Assembly: GCA_023132955.1 (NCBI GenBank) | Contig: JAGLXK010000113.1 | Coordinates: forward strand, 1-46,185 | Reading direction: 5' to 3' | Source: Candidatus Heimdallarchaeota archaeon | GTDB taxonomy: Archaea > Asgardarchaeota > Heimdallarchaeia > Heimdallarchaeales > Heimdallarchaeaceae | Length of the DNA stretch: 46,185 bases | Shown here: positions 31,504 through 39,859 of the stretch, piece by piece | Layout of the letters: the number at the start of each line of letters is the position of its first letter | Position numbering within the stretch: the first letter of the stretch is position 1 | Position numbers and translations under genes: made by a program | The notes under the pieces: generated by a model | What the model saw: only the letters and a program-made list of their open reading frames with translations | The model's database searches: none | What the model was told of the DNA's origin: nothing

Positions 31504-34158
31504 TTATTTCTCTTTCAAAGTTTTTTTACTTTTCTTAATTAAATCATTTAGGATAGTGAAAGCTTCTACTGGTGTTTTATCTTCTAAATTCAATCTAGAA
31601 ACATTCTCAATAATTTCTTCATATGCTGAATATGTAGCAGAAACTTGTGATTTTGAAGATTTAGTTTTAACAGTTTCAGTCTTCTTAGTGATACTTTTTT
31701 CTAACTCTTGTTCATGCAATAATGATAAGCGATTATCCGCATTTGTGATAACGTCTTTTGGTAATCCTGCCAGTGAAGCAACGTGAATTCCAAAACTCTC
31801 ACTTATTCCTCCTTCTTTCACTTTGTAGAGGAAGTGAATATCCCCATTAATATTCTTAATGGAAACATGATAATTTTTTATTCTAGGCTTTTTTTCTTCC
31901 AGTTCTATTAACTCATGATAGTGTGTTGCAAAAAGTGTTCGTGGTCCAGTCTTTCCAATATGGTCATGAAGGTATTCTGTTATTGACCAAGCTATAGCAA
32001 CTCCATCATATGTTGATGTTCCTCTACCAACTTCATCTAGAATTACTAAGCTATTTTCTGTAGCATTATTGAGGATATTAGCACATTCATACATTTCTAC
32101 CATGAATGTTGAACGATTTTCCACTAACACATCATGAGCTCCTATTCTTGTAAAAATTCTATCAGTAAGACCGATTCTTGCAAAACTTGCTGGTACAAAA
32201 CTACCAATTTGAGCCATTAAAACTATTAAAGCAACTTGTCTCAGTAATGTACTTTTTCCTCCCATATTTGGACCTGTGACAATTAATATTCTCTCTGAAT
32301 CATTTTTTAGTAATGTATCATTTGGAATAAAGGATGTTTGTTCTAATAGCCTTTCAACAACTGGATGTCTCCCGTCCTTTATTTCGATAATGCTTTCTTT
32401 CGTAATTTCTGGTTTTGAGTAATCATAATATGCTGCATTTTGTGCAAAGGTCCCTATAACATCAATAACGGAACAATAATTAGCGTTTTTTTGGATTGGG
32501 GTAGCATATTGAGCTATTTTTTCTAATAATTGGTCGAATAATTCTTCTTCTAAAACCAGCATTTTTTCTTCAGCATTTAGAATCTTTTCTTCATATTCCT
32601 TTAGTTCTGGAGTAATATATCTCTCAGCATTCACAAGTGTTTGTTTTCTTTCATATTCTTGAGGAACATTAACTGCTGAGGCTTTTGGAACTTCAATATA
32701 ATAGCCAAATACTTTATTATAACGAATCTTTAAGGTCTTTATTCCAGTTCGAACTTTCTCTCTTGCTTCTAAAGAAGTAAGAAATGATTTTCCACCTCTT
32801 TGTATTTTTCTAAGCTCATCCAGCTCTTCATTATATCCTTCTCTAATAACATTACCATCTTTAATACTCGCAGGAACTTCATCTTCAATTCCTGTAGCAA
32901 TTATATTAACCACCTCTGGTAAAGGATCAATATTCCTTTGGATATCTTTTATGAGAGATGCTTTGAATTTTGAAAGAACTGATTTAATATCCGGTATCAA
33001 TTCTAATGAACTTTTTAAAGCGGTTAAATCTCGTGGTTTACTTCTTCCAAGACAGATTCTACCTATTAGGCGTTCAATATCATTCATTCTTCCAAGTATG
33101 TTTCTCAATTCTTCTCTGGATACTGAATCAGAGAAGAATACTTCAGTTGCATCAATTCTCCCTTGAATTATTGAAAGATTGAGGCTAGGACGCAGTATCC
33201 ATGTTGTGAGTAATCTTGCTCCCCCTGGCGTTTTACTATTGTCAAGAACTTGTCTCAGTGTTCCATATTCTGTTCTGTCACGTAAATTTTCTATTAGTTC
33301 AAGATTTCTAATAGTACTGAAATCAAGTAACATATGATCTTGACTCTTGATTTGACTGATTTTGGTGATATTTGGAAAGTTCTCTCTCATTTGAGTTTCT
33401 TTAAGGTATTTGAGTGTAGCTCCTGCTGCTCCTATTGAAGGAACGATTTCATTTACTCCATATCCATCCAAGCTTAGGACATCGAATAATCTGCGAAGAT
33501 TCTGAAGTCCTTGTTCAATGTCAAAAAAGTAATCATCTCTATATGTGATAGTACACTTTTGCTGGTCAAAATAGATTTTCAGTTTTGTCCAGAATTCTTG
33601 AGTTACTATGATTTCTGACGGATTAAGACGTGTTAATTCAACTTCTAGTAAATTCTTTGCTTTTTCACCATCAAAATCTGTAACTATAAACTCACCCGTG
33701 GATAAATCTAGAGCTGAAAGGCCTATCAAATTTCCTTCTTTATAAATTGCCGCTAAGTAATTATTGTGCCCCCTTGCTAGAGATTCTGGCAAAGTGATTG
33801 TTCCTCTGGAGACTAGCTGCACAACTCCTCTTTTTACAATTTTCTTAGTTGTTTGCGGATCCTCCAATTGTTCAACCATTGCAACTTTGTACCCATTTTC
33901 TACCATTTTGGCAATATATGCATCCACCGCATGATATGGAACACCTGCTAAAGGGAATTTCTTTTCTCCTAGTGTGCGAGCTGTGAGAGTAATATTAAGA
34001 ACTCGAGAAGTTATTTGTGCATCTTCATTAAATGTTTCATAGAAATCCCCCGCTCTGAAGAATATAATATACTCAGAATATCGTTTCTTAATATCCTGCC
34101 ATTGTTGCATCATTGGGGTTAGTTTAGGTATAAGTTTTCTATCATCAAAACGCTTCAT
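31504..34158 (-). CDS. mutS: DNA mismatch repair protein MutS (MutS1)
   Basis: Recognises mismatches and small loops in DNA. The 884-residue protein has the mismatch-binding domain with the wedge motif F39-x-E41 in AGDFYETF. Connector and lever domains follow, then the clamp and the ABC-type ATPase with Walker A GPNMGGKS (residues 629-636), the ST(T/F)MVEM region, Walker B LVILDEVGRGTSTYDG and FATHYHEL. A C-terminal helical tail follows (VEAFTILNDLIKK). It is a full-length MutS1, not the MutS2 or MutS5 type. It starts 18 bp after the deoC stop. Confidence 0.98.
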   Translation of the reverse strand: MKRFDDRKLIPKLTPMMQQWQDIKKRYSEYIIFFRAGDFYETFNEDAQITSRVLNITLTARTLGEKKFPLAGVPYHAVDAYIAKMVENGYKVAMVEQLEDPQTTKKIVKRGVVQLVSRGTITLPESLARGHNNYLAAIYKEGNLIGLSALDLSTGEFIVTDFDGEKAKNLLEVELTRLNPSEIIVTQEFWTKLKIYFDQQKCTITYRDDYFFDIEQGLQNLRRLFDVLSLDGYGVNEIVPSIGAAGATLKYLKETQMRENFPNITKISQIKSQDHMLLDFSTIRNLELIENLRDRTEYGTLRQVLDNSKTPGGARLLTTWILRPSLNLSIIQGRIDATEVFFSDSVSREELRNILGRMNDIERLIGRICLGRSKPRDLTALKSSLELIPDIKSVLSKFKASLIKDIQRNIDPLPEVVNIIATGIEDEVPASIKDGNVIREGYNEELDELRKIQRGGKSFLTSLEAREKVRTGIKTLKIRYNKVFGYYIEVPKASAVNVPQEYERKQTLVNAERYITPELKEYEEKILNAEEKMLVLEEELFDQLLEKIAQYATPIQKNANYCSVIDVIGTFAQNAAYYDYSKPEITKESIIEIKDGRHPVVERLLEQTSFIPNDTLLKNDSERILIVTGPNMGGKSTLLRQVALIVLMAQIGSFVPASFARIGLTDRIFTRIGAHDVLVENRSTFMVEMYECANILNNATENSLVILDEVGRGTSTYDGVAIAWSITEYLHDHIGKTGPRTLFATHYHELIELEEKKPRIKNYHVSIKNINGDIHFLYKVKEGGISESFGIHVASLAGLPKDVITNADNRLSLLHEQELEKSITKKTETVKTKSSKSQVSATYSAYEEIIENVSRLNLEDKTPVEAFTILNDLIKKSKKTLKEK

Positions 34159-34176
34159 TATTTCTACTCTCTTTAG

Positions 34177-35001
34177 CTATCTTCTCTTAAATTCTTCTTT
34201 CTTTTGAATGTAAAAATCATATACATCTTTTGGTTGTTTCTTAGGATCTGCTGCACCCCAAGAGTATATATCTTCTGGGTTATCTTCGCTTGAGTAGAAC
34301 CATCCTCCTTCCTCAATAATTTTCTTTAATTGATTTATTATGGCAACTCCAGCACTAGCACCTAATCTGTCTGCACTCGCATTAACCAGTCGTACAGCGG
34401 TCCTTGCAGTTTTTATTCCCCCTGCTGCTTTTACGCTTAGATCTTTGCCAACAGCTTGTCGCATAAGAGCAATGTGATCGATAAAAGCTCCCATTGGTCC
34501 AAAACCTGTTGATGTTTTTACGTAATGAGCACCTGAACTCTTCGAAATCTGACTGGCTTTAACAATCTGTTCATCAGTTAGAAACCCTGTTTCTAATATC
34601 ACTTTTACAATTACCCCATCTGCAGCTTGAACTACTCTGCTGATATCACTACCTACCGCAAAATAATTACTTTCTCTAAAACTACCTATGTCCATAACCA
34701 TATCGATTTCATTTGCTCCATAACTAATCGCTTCCAAAGTTTCAGTTTCTTTTGTTTTTGATGTAGAAGCTCCCAATGGAAAACCAACAACTGCTGCAAT
34801 ATTAACTTCAGATTTTTTTAGAATTTCTCTACAAAAGGATATATGTTCAGAATTAACACAAACAGCCGCAAAATTGTACTTTAGTGCTTCTTCACACAAT
34901 TTGCTAATGTCCTTCTTTGTAGCAAATGCTTTAAGGTTTGTATGATCAATCATACGTGCAAGTTTTTCAGGAGATATTTTTAGGGAATACACAATATACA
35001 A
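34177..35001 (-). CDS. deoC: Deoxyribose-phosphate aldolase DeoC
   Basis: Class I aldolase cleaving 2-deoxyribose-5-phosphate to glyceraldehyde-3-phosphate and acetaldehyde, in deoxynucleoside salvage. The TIM-barrel protein has MIDHTNLKAFATKKDI, AVVGFPLGASTSKTKE, NEIDMVMDIGSF, the Schiff-base lysine in HYVKTSTGFG (K162) and SVKAAGGIKT. A C-terminal extension of about 45 residues (NPEDIYSWGAADPKKQPKDV) is longer than in short bacterial forms. The start may be TTG 35001 or GTG 34992. It leads the mutS-mutL operon, which is an unusual pairing. Confidence 0.92.
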   Translation of the reverse strand: MYIVYSLKISPEKLARMIDHTNLKAFATKKDISKLCEEALKYNFAAVCVNSEHISFCREILKKSEVNIAAVVGFPLGASTSKTKETETLEAISYGANEIDMVMDIGSFRESNYFAVGSDISRVVQAADGVIVKVILETGFLTDEQIVKASQISKSSGAHYVKTSTGFGPMGAFIDHIALMRQAVGKDLSVKAAGGIKTARTAVRLVNASADRLGASAGVAIINQLKKIIEEGGWFYSSEDNPEDIYSWGAADPKKQPKDVYDFYIQKKEEFKRR

Positions 35002-35150
35002 ATATATTGAAAATACAAAAATATTCCGAATGTTTTGTTTTTATATGTGTTAGTTGGCGTTTTTACCTCAAATTTTTATTCTGAAACTCTCTAATCAAAG
35101 TTTTATCCTATTTTCAAAAGTACTGGAATTTAAATTTGAAAAGAGAAAAT

Positions 35151-35159
35151 GTATAAAAG
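35151..35159 (+). promoter_or_regulatory. TATA box of the ribophorin I homologue
   Basis: GTATAAAAG preceded by purine-rich AAGAGAAAAT (BRE-like) predicts transcription from about 35181 and a leader near 40 nt. A second candidate, ATATTTAAA, lies about 15 bp downstream. Confidence 0.5.
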
Positions 35160-35222
35160 GCCAAAATATTTAAAATCATTCCTCCTCATTGGCACAAAGA
35201 TTAGAAACACGAGGTTTCATTT

Positions 35223-37316
35223 ATGAAAAAAACCAATAGTACGATGTTTACTTTGACTATACTAGTTGTAATTTCCATGTCATTAATAACAATGTCTGGT
35301 TTAGTTCAAGGTTACTCTAACGATATCATGGTAACTGAACCAAACAATTTAAGCAATCCCATCCCCCCAATTAGTGAAGAAGCTTATTCCCTTTCATCTA
35401 ATTATACCTATGGGTTTAACGCAACTGCTGTTGTTAATAGAACAGTAGAAATGCAGACTTTTGGCACTCTGGGTTTAATAGATTCTATTGAAGTGAATAT
35501 CATTGGGAACGAAAGTGTGATGACATATTTCAATTACACTCTGCCTAACATTCATGTTGATAATATTACATTTGTAAGTTTCCGTGTTTCGAATGCATCA
35601 TATGAAGGTATAGGAAACTCCACCGCTACGAGAGCTTATACTTTTCAGAAACATATTAATTATACAACCTTCACGGTTCCATTTAACCTAAACCGAACAA
35701 GTATTGGTCAAGGAGCTCAATATTTCATCAATGTCTATATTGAATTTGCATATCCTTATACATATACAATAGTTAATACTGAACAAGTACTCAAGTATGA
35801 GGAATTAATTTATCCTTTGATCAATAATATTCCAATAGTTGATGGATTGGTCTGGATAGAAAAACAAGGAGGAGATATTTTCTTAGACGATGCGGAACAT
35901 ACAATAACTCCTAACAATTCTACAGAAGGCATAATATTAATCACTGATGCCCAAACTGGTCTTTTAAAGTGGTCTAACATAACTAGAGAACCATTTAATT
36001 ATACTCAATCATATGAAGATGATTTGATGTTGAACGTCTATTTATCATCAGTTAGTGCTTCCGGTGATGTAGAAAATCCTGCTAACACAATTCTGTTTAA
36101 ATCATCTAATGTGTATAGGAAAATTGAAATTGATCCATTTGGTTTGGTTAAGATAACAGAATCTCAAACATTAGTTTTTCTTGGTCCTAAGAAACCAGAT
36201 GATTATAATGAAATAGATCTAAAACCATATGCTCTGAACGCCTTCCCTATAATTATACCAGTAAATGCAACCGTCATAGATCTATATGATGAAGTAGGTT
36301 CACTAAATCAAGTTTATCAAGTTGAGAATCAAATCTTTACTCCAGGGGCATATAATCAACGTCCTAGCGTTTTTCCGGGTCATGATGCCTTGGTGATATT
36401 TCCAAGAACCCCATTATTCAATGGGGATCAAATAACCTTTACTATAGTTTATAGAGTGCCTTTGAATACCTTCTTAACAAAAGAAACAGGCTCAATTAAC
36501 TATAAATTTGAGTTTGAGCCATGTTCTATCGTGAATTGGACCATTGATGAACTCAAAGTAGACGTTATTCTGCCTAAGGGAGCTGTATACCAAGAAATTC
36601 AATACAACAATCCTGATCCCTATCAAGATATGTATGTAAGTTACGATAAAAAATTCGAATTCTCTACACTTGGATTCAGGCGTATTATGAGCTTTAAGTT
36701 CACTACTTTTTCAGGAAATGACAATGCTCCTGTAATAATCATTTACCGCTATTCGAGATTAAACATATTGATTACTTATTTCTTGCAAGTAATTGTTGTA
36801 GGTGTAGTCTTTGCAATTTATCTTGGCATTAGGTGGTCAACAAAGAAAGCTAAAGATTTAGTGGTAGATGAATCGGATAAAGAATTCATTCCGATAGATG
36901 AAATAGAGGAATTTGTTAAACAATATGAAGAAATTCTATCTATTCGTGAGAGATTACGTGAAACTAGATCAAAAATAGCTGCAAAGAAGTTGAAAGCTAA
37001 AGCAGGTAAAGATTTGATTGCCAAACTCGAGAAACGTCAAAGAATGGAGGAAGAAGAACTGAAAAAGACAAAGGAATCTCTGATATCTTTTGGTGGAAGA
37101 TATAAGGAAAATGTCCAAAAGATCGAGATTGCTGAAAGAAAACTTTACGAAGAAAGAAGAAATCTTCGCATGCTTCAGCAAGAATACAGGGTCAAGAAGA
37201 ACATGACCAGAGAGTCATATATGAAGCTCTTCCGAGAAAGGCAGCAAACTATTGAGAAACTAAAGAACGAAATTAATAGTCACTTAATCAGCCTAAGAAT
37301 GCTTTTAGAACCTTAA
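35223..37316 (+). CDS. Ribophorin I (OST1)-like protein
   Basis: A 697-residue type I membrane protein. The signal peptide spans residues 1-30. Residues about 31-510 form an extracytoplasmic beta-rich region with 17 N-x-S/T sequons. One membrane helix lies at about 514-533 (ILITYFLQVIVVGVVFAIYL), and the cytosolic coiled coil covers about 545-697. The order matches eukaryotic ribophorin I, a subunit of the oligosaccharyltransferase complex. Matching segments in register are YRKIEIDPFGLVKITESQ, FPIIIPVNATVIDLYDEVGS, FPRTPLFNGDQITF (393-406), and IDELKVDVILPKGA. These compare with human TRVIEVSHWGNIAVEEN, FKTILPAAAQDVYYRDEIG, IRPRFPLFGGWKTHYIV and IDSLTVKIILPEGA. No STT3 gene is in the window. 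Confidence 0.8.
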   Translation: MKKTNSTMFTLTILVVISMSLITMSGLVQGYSNDIMVTEPNNLSNPIPPISEEAYSLSSNYTYGFNATAVVNRTVEMQTFGTLGLIDSIEVNIIGNESVMTYFNYTLPNIHVDNITFVSFRVSNASYEGIGNSTATRAYTFQKHINYTTFTVPFNLNRTSIGQGAQYFINVYIEFAYPYTYTIVNTEQVLKYEELIYPLINNIPIVDGLVWIEKQGGDIFLDDAEHTITPNNSTEGIILITDAQTGLLKWSNITREPFNYTQSYEDDLMLNVYLSSVSASGDVENPANTILFKSSNVYRKIEIDPFGLVKITESQTLVFLGPKKPDDYNEIDLKPYALNAFPIIIPVNATVIDLYDEVGSLNQVYQVENQIFTPGAYNQRPSVFPGHDALVIFPRTPLFNGDQITFTIVYRVPLNTFLTKETGSINYKFEFEPCSIVNWTIDELKVDVILPKGAVYQEIQYNNPDPYQDMYVSYDKKFEFSTLGFRRIMSFKFTTFSGNDNAPVIIIYRYSRLNILITYFLQVIVVGVVFAIYLGIRWSTKKAKDLVVDESDKEFIPIDEIEEFVKQYEEILSIRERLRETRSKIAAKKLKAKAGKDLIAKLEKRQRMEEEELKKTKESLISFGGRYKENVQKIEIAERKLYEERRNLRMLQQEYRVKKNMTRESYMKLFRERQQTIEKLKNEINSHLISLRMLLEP

Positions 37317-37317
37317 T

Positions 37318-37357
37318 TCTTTATTCCCTTTTTCTTCTATTTTTATTTATCTTATTT
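37318..37357 (+). terminator. U-tract terminator after the ribophorin I homologue
   Basis: A 40-bp pyrimidine-rich stretch with five T-runs follows the TAA stop, without a hairpin. It fits an archaeal poly-U terminator and is followed by a CTTATAAG TATA-like element for the next gene. Confidence 0.45.
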
Positions 37358-37415
37358 CTGAAAAAACTTATAAGAAGCTTCGCAATTCTTATTTTACTAA
37401 ACTTAAGTGGGAATC

Positions 37416-37820
37416 ATGCATCTTGAAAGTATAACTGAGAGCGCGGAAACAATAGGAAAAGAAGTTCCGGGTCTCTCCGACGTTGCCAAGGACCTTGCTC
37501 AGGTTTTGAAGAAAGGTCGGATTATGCTCAACAAATTATTTGATCAATGTAATCGTGAAGGGTTAAATATAGATTTGAGTCCTGAAGAGCAGAATGAGAT
37601 TTCTTTGAAAGTAGCATTAGTGACTAATCCTGATCAAGTTTTTCAATATGCACGAGTTGTACAGCTTGTTTTTCAGCTCAACTATTTTTCAAAATGCTAT
37701 GAAAAAGCATTAGGATATGAAAAACTTCCTAATATTATAGAGAAAGAAGCTAAAACACTTCATGGGAGAATAGAAGAGTTCCGCAGACTAATAGAAAAGG
37801 AATACGTAGCAAGCATTTAG
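37416..37820 (+). CDS. Small helical protein, unknown
   Basis: A 134-residue soluble protein starting MHLESITESAETIG, predicted alpha-helical throughout. Notable stretches are LSDVAKDLAQVLKKGRIML and NPDQVFQYARVVQLVFQLNY. There is no signal peptide, membrane segment or known motif. A GTG three codons upstream (37407) is possible. It lies about 100 bp after the ribophorin-like gene with its own TATA-like element. Family not recognised. Confidence 0.55.
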   Translation: MHLESITESAETIGKEVPGLSDVAKDLAQVLKKGRIMLNKLFDQCNREGLNIDLSPEEQNEISLKVALVTNPDQVFQYARVVQLVFQLNYFSKCYEKALGYEKLPNIIEKEAKTLHGRIEEFRRLIEKEYVASI

Positions 37821-37893
37821 TAGAGTTCATGTTTTTCACTAATCATAAGAAAAATTTATTGAATTCAAGTTTTACTGGTAGGTTGACTTCAAA

Positions 37894-38649
37894 ATGTTTA
37901 GTAAAGATGAATTAGAGAAATACAATCGTCAAATTATAATTTCAAACATCGGTATTGAGGGTCAAAAAGCACTACGATCAAGTAAAGTTTTGGTAATAGG
38001 TTTAGGAGGGTTAGGTTCTAGCGTTGCATATTACTTAGCTTCAGCTGGGGTTGGAAATTTGGGATTACTAGATCAAGATAAAGTTGAATTGTCTAATTTA
38101 AATCGTCAAATTTTACATTATGAAACTGATCTGGGTAAAACTAAAACAGATTCAGCTTTCACTAAACTTTCTCAACTCAATTCAGATATAGAAGTAATAT
38201 TACATAATACTCATCTTAATGAAAACAATGCTGAAAAAATAATCTCTGGTTATGATTTTGTAGTAGAAGCGAGTGATAATTTTGAAACAAAATTTCTTGT
38301 AAACGATATGTGTATCAAGTTGGAGGTACCTTTTGTGATAGGTGGTGTATTCCAGTTTGAAGGACAAATGATAACCGTTTTACCTAAAGAAACAGCTTGT
38401 TACAGATGTGTGTTCAAAGAAATACCCACCCCTGGTACTTATCCTACTACTGGAGAAGAGGGAGTTATGGGGACAACAGCAGGATTTTTTGGTTTAATAG
38501 AAGCCAATGAAGCGATAAAATATCTGGTTTTCAAAGATGAGGATAAACTACTTGCTAACAAAATACTACACGCTGATTTACAATACAACAGCTTCGAAAC
38601 CTTTGAAGTTGAGAGAGATGTAAATTGCATTTGTAGAAGAAATAACTAA
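37894..38649 (+). CDS. MoeB/ThiF/HesA-type E1-like adenylyltransferase
   Basis: A 251-residue enzyme of the family that adenylates the C-terminal Gly-Gly of ubiquitin-like sulfur carriers or modifiers. It has YNRQIIISNIGIEGQKAL, the ATP-binding VIGLGGLGSSVAYYLASAGV, LLDQDKVELSNLNRQILH and ASDNFETKFLVND. Zinc ligands are C-x2-C (CYRC) and a C-terminal CIC, spaced CxC rather than the usual CxxC. The position of the MoeB/ThiF active-site cysteine (E. coli MoeB TCVEAGVM) is threonine here (TTGEEGVM). No ubiquitin-like partner is in the window, so its role could be molybdopterin, thiamine or tRNA thiolation. Confidence 0.85.
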   Translation: MFSKDELEKYNRQIIISNIGIEGQKALRSSKVLVIGLGGLGSSVAYYLASAGVGNLGLLDQDKVELSNLNRQILHYETDLGKTKTDSAFTKLSQLNSDIEVILHNTHLNENNAEKIISGYDFVVEASDNFETKFLVNDMCIKLEVPFVIGGVFQFEGQMITVLPKETACYRCVFKEIPTPGTYPTTGEEGVMGTTAGFFGLIEANEAIKYLVFKDEDKLLANKILHADLQYNSFETFEVERDVNCICRRNN

Positions 38650-38695
38650 ATAATACAAGGTAAAGTTTTTTATCTTAAGATTAGAATTTCACATT

Positions 38696-39265
38696 ATGAA
38701 TAACAATATTAGTTATTTCGTTCATCCTACAGCTTTTATCGAGGATGATGTTACAATTGGAGATGGAACAAAAATCTGGCATCAAGTACAAGTGAGAAAA
38801 GGTGCAACTATTGGAAAAAATTGTATCTTTGGAAAATCTGTTTTTGTTGATTTTGAGGTTATAATTGGAAATAATGTGAAGATACAAAATTTCGTTTCAG
38901 TATACCATGGTGTAACTCTTGAGGACGATGTATTTGTTGGTCCTCATGTTTGTTTTACAAATGATTACCTACCTCGAGCTGCTAATCCTGAATGGGAGTT
39001 AGTACCAACCCTAGTCAAAAAAGGTGCTTCGATAGGCGCTAATGCTACTGTGGTCTGTGGAATCACTGTTGGAGAATATGCAATGATAGGTGCAGGAAGT
39101 CTTGTTTCAAAAGATGTACCAGCACATGCTTTAGTTTTTGGTAATCCTGCAAGATTGAAAGGATATGTTTGTTATTGTGGTCATGTTATAACCAAAACAG
39201 ATAGTACTTTAGATTCTGGTACTATACTTACATGTGAGAAATGTGACAAAGCGAATATGATATAG
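38696..39265 (+). CDS. WbpD/WlbB-like hexapeptide-repeat N-acetyltransferase
   Basis: A 189-residue left-handed beta-helix acyltransferase. Hexapeptide rungs run from VHPTAFIEDDVTIGDG to about residue 150. The block FTNDYLPRAANPEWELVPT, then VKKGASIGANATVVCGITVG and VFGNPARLKGYVCYCG, closely follows WbpD/WlbB enzymes. These acetylate the 3-amino group of UDP-2-acetamido-3-amino-glucuronate for surface glycans. A four-cysteine zinc knuckle (CYC, CEKC) ends the protein. It starts 46 bp after the E1-like gene. Diacetamido-uronic acids are known in archaeal N-glycans, so a glycosylation role fits. Confidence 0.82.
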   Translation: MNNNISYFVHPTAFIEDDVTIGDGTKIWHQVQVRKGATIGKNCIFGKSVFVDFEVIIGNNVKIQNFVSVYHGVTLEDDVFVGPHVCFTNDYLPRAANPEWELVPTLVKKGASIGANATVVCGITVGEYAMIGAGSLVSKDVPAHALVFGNPARLKGYVCYCGHVITKTDSTLDSGTILTCEKCDKANMI

Positions 39266-39470
39266 TAGATTTAAAGAACCTTACATATTATCGAAGAAGC
39301 AGAACTTTTTTGTTTCTTTTCTGAATTTCCTCTACATCCGACACAAACCTTAAATAACATGTTTTATTGATAACAAACCACTGAATCATCAGGAATGAAG
39401 AGTGTTACAAATCTATAAATGCACAATCATACATCAACATGATAATTAAAATTTGTTTAGGGGTTAACAA

Positions 39471-39680
39471 ATGAATTTAATTTCAATAAGATTGCCAAGT
39501 GAGTTTGTTGAAATTCTGGATGAAATGGTCCTACAGGGTAGATATGCATCAAGATCTGAAGCAATAAGGCTTGCACTTAGAGATTTTTATAGGGAACACT
39601 ATGCATCAAAACAATCAACTGATTTTCGTTTCCCAAATATTGACAACAAATATAATAATATAATTTTTGAAGATGATTAG
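39471..39680 (+). CDS. Ribbon-helix-helix (CopG/NikR-type) regulator
   Basis: A 69-residue DNA-binding protein. Residues 3-41 form a ribbon-helix-helix: strand LISIRLPSE, helix FVEILDEMVLQG, turn, and helix SRSEAIRLALRDFYREH. A short acidic, Asn-rich tail follows. There is no nickel-binding C-terminal domain. The 206-bp region upstream has two TATA candidates (TTAAATAAC near 39350 and CTATAAATG near 39413) and AGGGG before the ATG. Its targets are unknown; the archaeosortase downstream is the nearest candidate. Confidence 0.8.
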   Translation: MNLISIRLPSEFVEILDEMVLQGRYASRSEAIRLALRDFYREHYASKQSTDFRFPNIDNKYNNIIFEDD

Positions 39681-39849
39681 GTTCTTCAATCTCATCTATT
39701 TCCAGCTATAAGGGGCATTTGAAGAAACGTTAGGTTTAACAAAGTGAGAGTTTTTAGGAGTATACAATTAGATTAAATGTGTCTTGGAGATAATCAGATG
39801 TTAAAGTGTTATCTTTAAAATCAAATCTCTATACTGAAAACCCAATATT

Positions 39850-39854
39850 GGTGA
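39850..39854 (+). promoter_or_regulatory. Ribosome binding site that fixes the archaeosortase start
   Basis: GGTGA lies 5 nt before ATG 39860. This favours that codon over GTG 39806, which has no comparable element. Confidence 0.6.
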
Positions 39855-39859
39855 GCAAG

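Noticed and set aside
39266-39470. 206-bp intergenic region before the RHH gene, considered for a small RNA or array
   Set aside because: No repeats, no stable hairpin and no tRNA-like arms were seen; only promoter-like A/T elements.
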